A DNA stretch of 64,000 nt, from assembly GCF_902702915.1 (NCBI RefSeq), contig NZ_LR738849.1, positions 2,177,001 through 2,241,000 of the forward strand, in the 5' to 3' direction. Shown here piece by piece: positions 60,747-64,000 of the stretch. Numbering within the stretch: the stretch's first letter is position 1; each line of letters starts with the position of its first letter. The translations under genes were made by a program, and so were the position numbers. A model generated the notes under the pieces. It did no database searches. It saw only the letters and a program-made list of their open reading frames with translations, and was not told the origin of the DNA. This stretch comes from Desulfovibrio sp. 86. GTDB lineage: Bacteria > Desulfobacterota > Desulfovibrionia > Desulfovibrionales > Desulfovibrionaceae.

Positions 60747-61603
60747 GTCGGCTCCGTCTGTCGCCAGTGTGCCTGTACGGTTTTCTCGCTCTGCTTCAGA
60801 ATTTCAAAAGCCGCCCGAGGCAGCAGAAAATCCACCCTCCGGCCAGCCAGCCACAAGCTGCGCAGGCGCGACGCGCTCACGTCCAGCCAGGGCAAGGGCA
60901 GAAAATGCGCCAGCCCGCCGCCGGGCAAGGCCATACAGGGGCCGTCGCCCACAAGGGGGGGGAGCTCGCGGGCTTCGGGCCACAGCCGCCAGGCCGTGGC
61001 GATCACGTCCTGCGCTGTCTGCCCGTCGCGCGGCACCACAACAAAGTTGCACAGGCCCGGCAGTTCCAGCCCTCTGTGCCATGTGGGCAGCAGGGCAAAG
61101 TCCGGGCTGCCCAGGATGAAATACAGTTCTGTTTGCGGCTCGGCCTTACGATAAGCCAACAGCGTGTCCCATGTATAGGACGGCCCCTGCCGCTGCCCCT
61201 CAAGCCTGTTGCAGCGCAGAAAGGGCAGGTCGGTGATGCTGGCCTCCACCATGCGGGCGCGCAGATCAAAGGGCAGCATGCCTGTCATGGTTTTGTGCGG
61301 CGGCACGGCACAGGGCACGAGGTCCACGCCGCTCACCAGAGGAGCCAAAGCTTCGGCGGCCTCAATGGCCAGGCGCAGATGCCCCACATGCGGGGGATTG
61401 AAGCTGCCGCCCAAAATGGCCCGGCCAGCGCGCGGGCCTGCCGTCACGTCGGAAGCCGTTCCGTCGGAAACAACCACACCGGGAGCCGCCGCGCCGGAAA
61501 CCGCCCCGTCGGAAGCCATCACATCGGATTCCTTGCCGTCGGGAGCCGCCGCGCCGGGAGCCGGGCCGTCCGTCGCCTCGTGTGAGCCGGGTTTCGCCGT
61601 CAC
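60740..61603 (-). CDS. nadD: Nicotinate-nucleotide adenylyltransferase
   Basis: A 287-residue protein. The catalytic domain begins near residue 63 with ILGGSFNPPHVGHLRLA (nucleotidyltransferase HxGH) and ends with SASRLRSLWLAGR, the ATP-binding ISxTxxR-like box. It adenylates nicotinate mononucleotide to deamido-NAD. The first 60 residues are an odd low-complexity leader, rich in Gly, Ala, Ser and Asp with repeats such as GAAAPDG / GAAAPGV and SDVMASDG / SDGTASDV. It is encoded by imperfect 15-nt DNA repeats. The GTG start shares a base with the proA stop (TAGTG). Translation could start later, but no better site is seen. Confidence 0.85.
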   Translation of the reverse strand: MTAKPGSHEATDGPAPGAAAPDGKESDVMASDGAVSGAAAPGVVVSDGTASDVTAGPRAGRAILGGSFNPPHVGHLRLAIEAAEALAPLVSGVDLVPCAVPPHKTMTGMLPFDLRARMVEASITDLPFLRCNRLEGQRQGPSYTWDTLLAYRKAEPQTELYFILGSPDFALLPTWHRGLELPGLCNFVVVPRDGQTAQDVIATAWRLWPEARELPPLVGDGPCMALPGGGLAHFLPLPWLDVSASRLRSLWLAGRRVDFLLPRAAFEILKQSEKTVQAHWRQTEPTC

Positions 61604-62874
61604 TACTGCCGCACCTGCCCTTGCCCAAGTACCACAAACTTGGTGGTGGTCAGTTCTTTCACACCCATGGCCCCGTAGGCGTGCAGCTTGGAGGTGGAGA
61701 TGCCGATTTCCGCCCCAAGGCCAAGCTGGCCGCCATCATTGAAGCGGCTGGACGCATTGACGGCCACCATGGACGCGTCGGCCTCGCGCAGAAAGCGCAT
61801 GGCCTTGGCGTGGTCGTTGGTGCAGATGATTTCCGTGTGGTTTGAGCCGTAGCGGGCAATGTGATCCAGGGCTTCGTCCATATCCGCGACCACGCGCACG
61901 GCAAGGGTGAGGTTGTGGAACTCCTGCCCGAGATCCTCGGGTTTCTGGGGCACGACGCTGCCTGCGGGGGCCTTGTCCATAAGCGGCAGGGCAGTGGCGT
62001 CGGCGCGAAATTCCACACCGGCGGCGCCGAGTTTTTCCGCCACCATGGGCAGAAAACGCGCGGCCACGTCCTTGTGAACCAGCAGGCATTCCAGCGCGTT
62101 GCACACGCCGGGGCGCTGCACCTTGCCGTTGAACACGATGTCCAGAGCCTTCTCGAGGTCGGCGTCCGGCTCGATGTAGGCGTGGCACACGCCCTTGAAA
62201 TGCTTGAGCACGGGCATGGTGGCGGCCTCGGTAACGGCGCGCACAAGACCTTCGCCCCCACGGGGGATGATGACGTCAATGTACTGGTCGAGTTTGCACA
62301 GGGCGTTGACGGCCTCATGTCCGGGCACGGTCACAAGCTGCGCGGCTTCGGCTGGCAGACCAGCCTGCACCATGGCATCCTGAAGCGCCTGCGCCAGGGC
62401 CGTGTTGGAATGCAGGGCCTCGCTGCCGCCGCGCAGGATAACGGCGTTGCCAGCCTTGATGCACAAAATGGCCGCGTCAATGGTGACATTGGGGCGGGCC
62501 TCGTAAATCATGGCGATGACGCCGAGGGGAATGCGCATCTTGCCCACCAGCAGACCGTTGGGGCGCTGCCACTGGCTTTCGGTGGCGCCCACCGGATCGG
62601 GCAAATTGGCGACGTGCGCGCAGGCCGCGCGCATTTCTTCCATAATGGCGGGGGTGAGCGTGAGGCGGTCAAGGCGGGCGGAGTCCTGCCCGGCGCTCCT
62701 GGCGGCTTCAACGTCACGGGCGTTGGCGGCCAGAATGTCAGCCTCGCGCTGGCGCAAAATTTCGGCCAATCCCAGCAGAGCCCTGTTTTTGGATTCGGGC
62801 GTAGCCCTGGTCATGGCGCGCGCCGCGTTTTTTGCCTGCGCGCCAAGGCGCGCCATTTTTTCCGATGGCGTCAT
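61603..62874 (-). CDS. proA: Gamma-glutamyl phosphate reductase
   Basis: A 423-residue ALDH-superfamily enzyme that reduces gamma-glutamyl phosphate to glutamate semialdehyde in proline synthesis, with NADPH. Marks include MRIPLGVIAMIYEARPNVT, ILRGGSEALHSN, PRGGEGLVRAV, and the catalytic Cys in FKGVCHAYIE. It ends VNASSRFNDGGQLGLGAEIGIST, all typical of ProA. AAGGAG precedes the ATG. It leads the operon proA-nadD-TPR. Confidence 0.95.
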   Translation of the reverse strand: MTPSEKMARLGAQAKNAARAMTRATPESKNRALLGLAEILRQREADILAANARDVEAARSAGQDSARLDRLTLTPAIMEEMRAACAHVANLPDPVGATESQWQRPNGLLVGKMRIPLGVIAMIYEARPNVTIDAAILCIKAGNAVILRGGSEALHSNTALAQALQDAMVQAGLPAEAAQLVTVPGHEAVNALCKLDQYIDVIIPRGGEGLVRAVTEAATMPVLKHFKGVCHAYIEPDADLEKALDIVFNGKVQRPGVCNALECLLVHKDVAARFLPMVAEKLGAAGVEFRADATALPLMDKAPAGSVVPQKPEDLGQEFHNLTLAVRVVADMDEALDHIARYGSNHTEIICTNDHAKAMRFLREADASMVAVNASSRFNDGGQLGLGAEIGISTSKLHAYGAMGVKELTTTKFVVLGQGQVRQ

Positions 62875-63057
62875 GCGAACTCCTTGTAACAGCGGCTGTG
62901 GGCGCGCGTTTGCGGTCCTGGCCGGGGATATTTGTTTTGACAGAAGGACTGTTTGTGGCCTATGAAGAAGACTTCCGTCCTGAGTCCGTCCTCACGTGCG
63001 CGCTCTGCTTGCACGCCGGAAATGGCGGCGATCTCGCCCCTAAGGAGTTTTTGATAC

Positions 63058-63828
63058 ATGAATCCGCAAAAGAATCAAGGCGCGGACGACGCGCCCCTGC
63101 TGCGTGACCTGCAACTGGAAGTAAGCCAGGAGAGTGCGCCTCTTCTGCAATTCATGCTGCGTCATGCCGGTCTTATCGCTGGCGTGCTGGTGCTGTTTCT
63201 TCTGGTGCTCATAGGTACCGGCATCTATAACTGGCACGGCGACTCCCGGGCGGGAGAAGCCCGCGACGCCCTGGCGCGCACCCTTATTCAAAATCAGGGC
63301 GCGGATCAGGTCAAGGCTCTTTCGCAACTGGCGGAGGGCGCGCCCTCTTCCACCCGTTTTGCCGCCTATATGGCCCTGGCGCACAGCGCCCTTGAAAACG
63401 GCGATTACGCCACAGCCGCCCAGGCTTACGGCAAGGCCGCCAAAAGCACTGACGGCGCTTTCAGCCTGTCTGCTTCGCTTGGCGAAGCCGGAGCCCTGCT
63501 CAAGGCTGGCAAAAACGCCGAAGCCTTGACTCTGCTGCAAGGACTGCAAAACACCCAGCCCGGTGCGGCCAACGCTCCGCAGCTGCGGCAGATGATGGCT
63601 GAAGCCGCCATTGCCGCCGGTCAAAATGAACTGGCGGCCCGCACATATCTGGCCCTGGCCCGTGAGACTGACGGCGTCAACAGCAGCTATTTGCGCGCCC
63701 GCGCTGCCGAGCTTGACCCCAAGCTGGCCGCTGCGGAAGCCGCGCCCAGCGCTCCGGTCGCCAAGGCCGTTCCGGATGCGGACAAGGGCGGTCAAAAGCC
63801 CGTGCAGCCAGAACCGGCAAAGCCGTAA
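63058..63828 (+). CDS. YfgM-like membrane-anchored TPR protein
   Basis: A 256-residue protein with one N-terminal membrane helix (GLIAGVLVLFLLVLIGTGIYNW, about residues 38-59) after a hydrophilic start. A periplasmic helical-repeat domain follows (ARDALARTLIQNQ, YMALAHSALENGDYATAAQAYGKAAK, LLKAGKNAEALTLLQGLQ), then an Ala/Pro-rich tail. This matches the YfgM/tetratricopeptide-like family, which assists secreted-protein folding with PpiD in Escherichia coli. AAGGAG lies about ten bases before the ATG. It is divergent from proA. Confidence 0.75.
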   Translation: MNPQKNQGADDAPLLRDLQLEVSQESAPLLQFMLRHAGLIAGVLVLFLLVLIGTGIYNWHGDSRAGEARDALARTLIQNQGADQVKALSQLAEGAPSSTRFAAYMALAHSALENGDYATAAQAYGKAAKSTDGAFSLSASLGEAGALLKAGKNAEALTLLQGLQNTQPGAANAPQLRQMMAEAAIAAGQNELAARTYLALARETDGVNSSYLRARAAELDPKLAAAEAAPSAPVAKAVPDADKGGQKPVQPEPAKP

Positions 63829-63839
63829 CGATTTCATAC

Positions 63840-63875
63840 AACAACCCGCAGCATGCACAGCACTGCGGGTTGTTG
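63840..63875 (+). terminator. Terminator-like hairpin after YfgM-like gene
   Basis: ACAACCCGCAG and CTGCGGGTTGT form an 11-bp stem about 12 bp after the stop codon. The T-run is short. Confidence 0.7.
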
Positions 63876-63958
63876 TGCAATAAAAGCGCGCCCACCCGGG
63901 CGCACATTGCATTTAGCAGAAGCGGCCCGCGTGCCACGCGCCGGGGCCGGGAGGAAGC

Positions 63959-64000
63959 ATGAGCAACAACCCCCTGTTGCACGGCGCTCACGGTGAGCGT
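63959..64000 (+). CDS. Start of a gene cut by the window end
   Basis: ATG with GGGAGGAAGC upstream, giving MSNNPLLHGAHGER before the window ends. The ribosome site is strong, but 14 residues are too few to identify it. Confidence 0.5.
   Translation, partial: MSNNPLLHGAHGER

Overview
The window looks like a chromosomal segment of a Desulfovibrionaceae bacterium (Desulfovibrio or a close relative). This is an inference from gene content and protein character: a nifH-nifI1-nifI2-nifDKE-nifNB block with a split homocitrate synthase, a BioW/BioF biotin entry route, a Mop-type molybdate protein next to TatA, a proA-nadD-TPR operon, and GC-rich coding DNA broken by AT-rich accessory DNA. No rRNA is present; there is one intact tRNA gene (Ser, anticodon CGA).

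Layout. 1-4.4 kb: surface polysaccharide genes (partial Wzy-type polymerase, Wzx-type flippase, GT9 glycosyltransferase, phosphomannomutase). 5.2-7.4 kb: an unknown gene and a lone phage-type integrase. 8.0-12.8 kb: an ABC importer of the NrtA/SsuA type followed by a two-gene AtuA-family enzyme. 13.1-14.0 kb: Mop and TatA. 14.3-20.7 kb: a 1003-aa glycosyltransferase, bioW-bioF and a diguanylate cyclase. 21.8-23.0 kb: a complete IS481-family element with a 7-bp target duplication, inserted immediately after the stop codon of a CI-like regulator gene. 25.1 kb: a probable PilZ protein. 26.3-39.2 kb: the nitrogen fixation cluster on the minus strand, with nifA divergent at 39.9 kb. 42.0-47.2 kb: gamma-glutamyltransferase, an FAD oxidoreductase and galE. 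48.8-59.8 kb: a mobile island in tRNA-Ser. 59.9-64.0 kb: proA-nadD-TPR core genes, a YfgM-like membrane protein and the start of one more gene.

The nif cluster reads nifH, nifI1, nifI2, nifD, nifK, nifE, nifN-B-X (fused), nifV-omega, nifV-alpha, an AnfO-like gene and a repeat protein of unknown function. NifDK and NifH form the nitrogenase, NifE with NifN-B-X builds FeMo cofactor, the two NifV chains make homocitrate, and NifI1/NifI2 are the PII-type switches that inhibit nitrogenase post-translationally. A sigma-54 promoter with exact GG-N10-GC spacing precedes nifH, matching the divergent NifA activator.

The most unusual region is the 10.9-kb tRNA-Ser island. It carries its own mobility and replication genes (tyrosine integrase, AlpA-like regulator, HUH-type Rep beside a 28-bp near-perfect inverted repeat) and defence-type cargo: a TIR-STAND-TPR protein resembling animal and plant NLRs, a XamI-type restriction-modification pair, and three unrecognised small proteins. 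About 200 bp of imperfect direct repeat at its two ends suggests two successive integrations at the same tRNA. Outside the island, three families of short palindromic repeats recur between about 10 and 42 kb.
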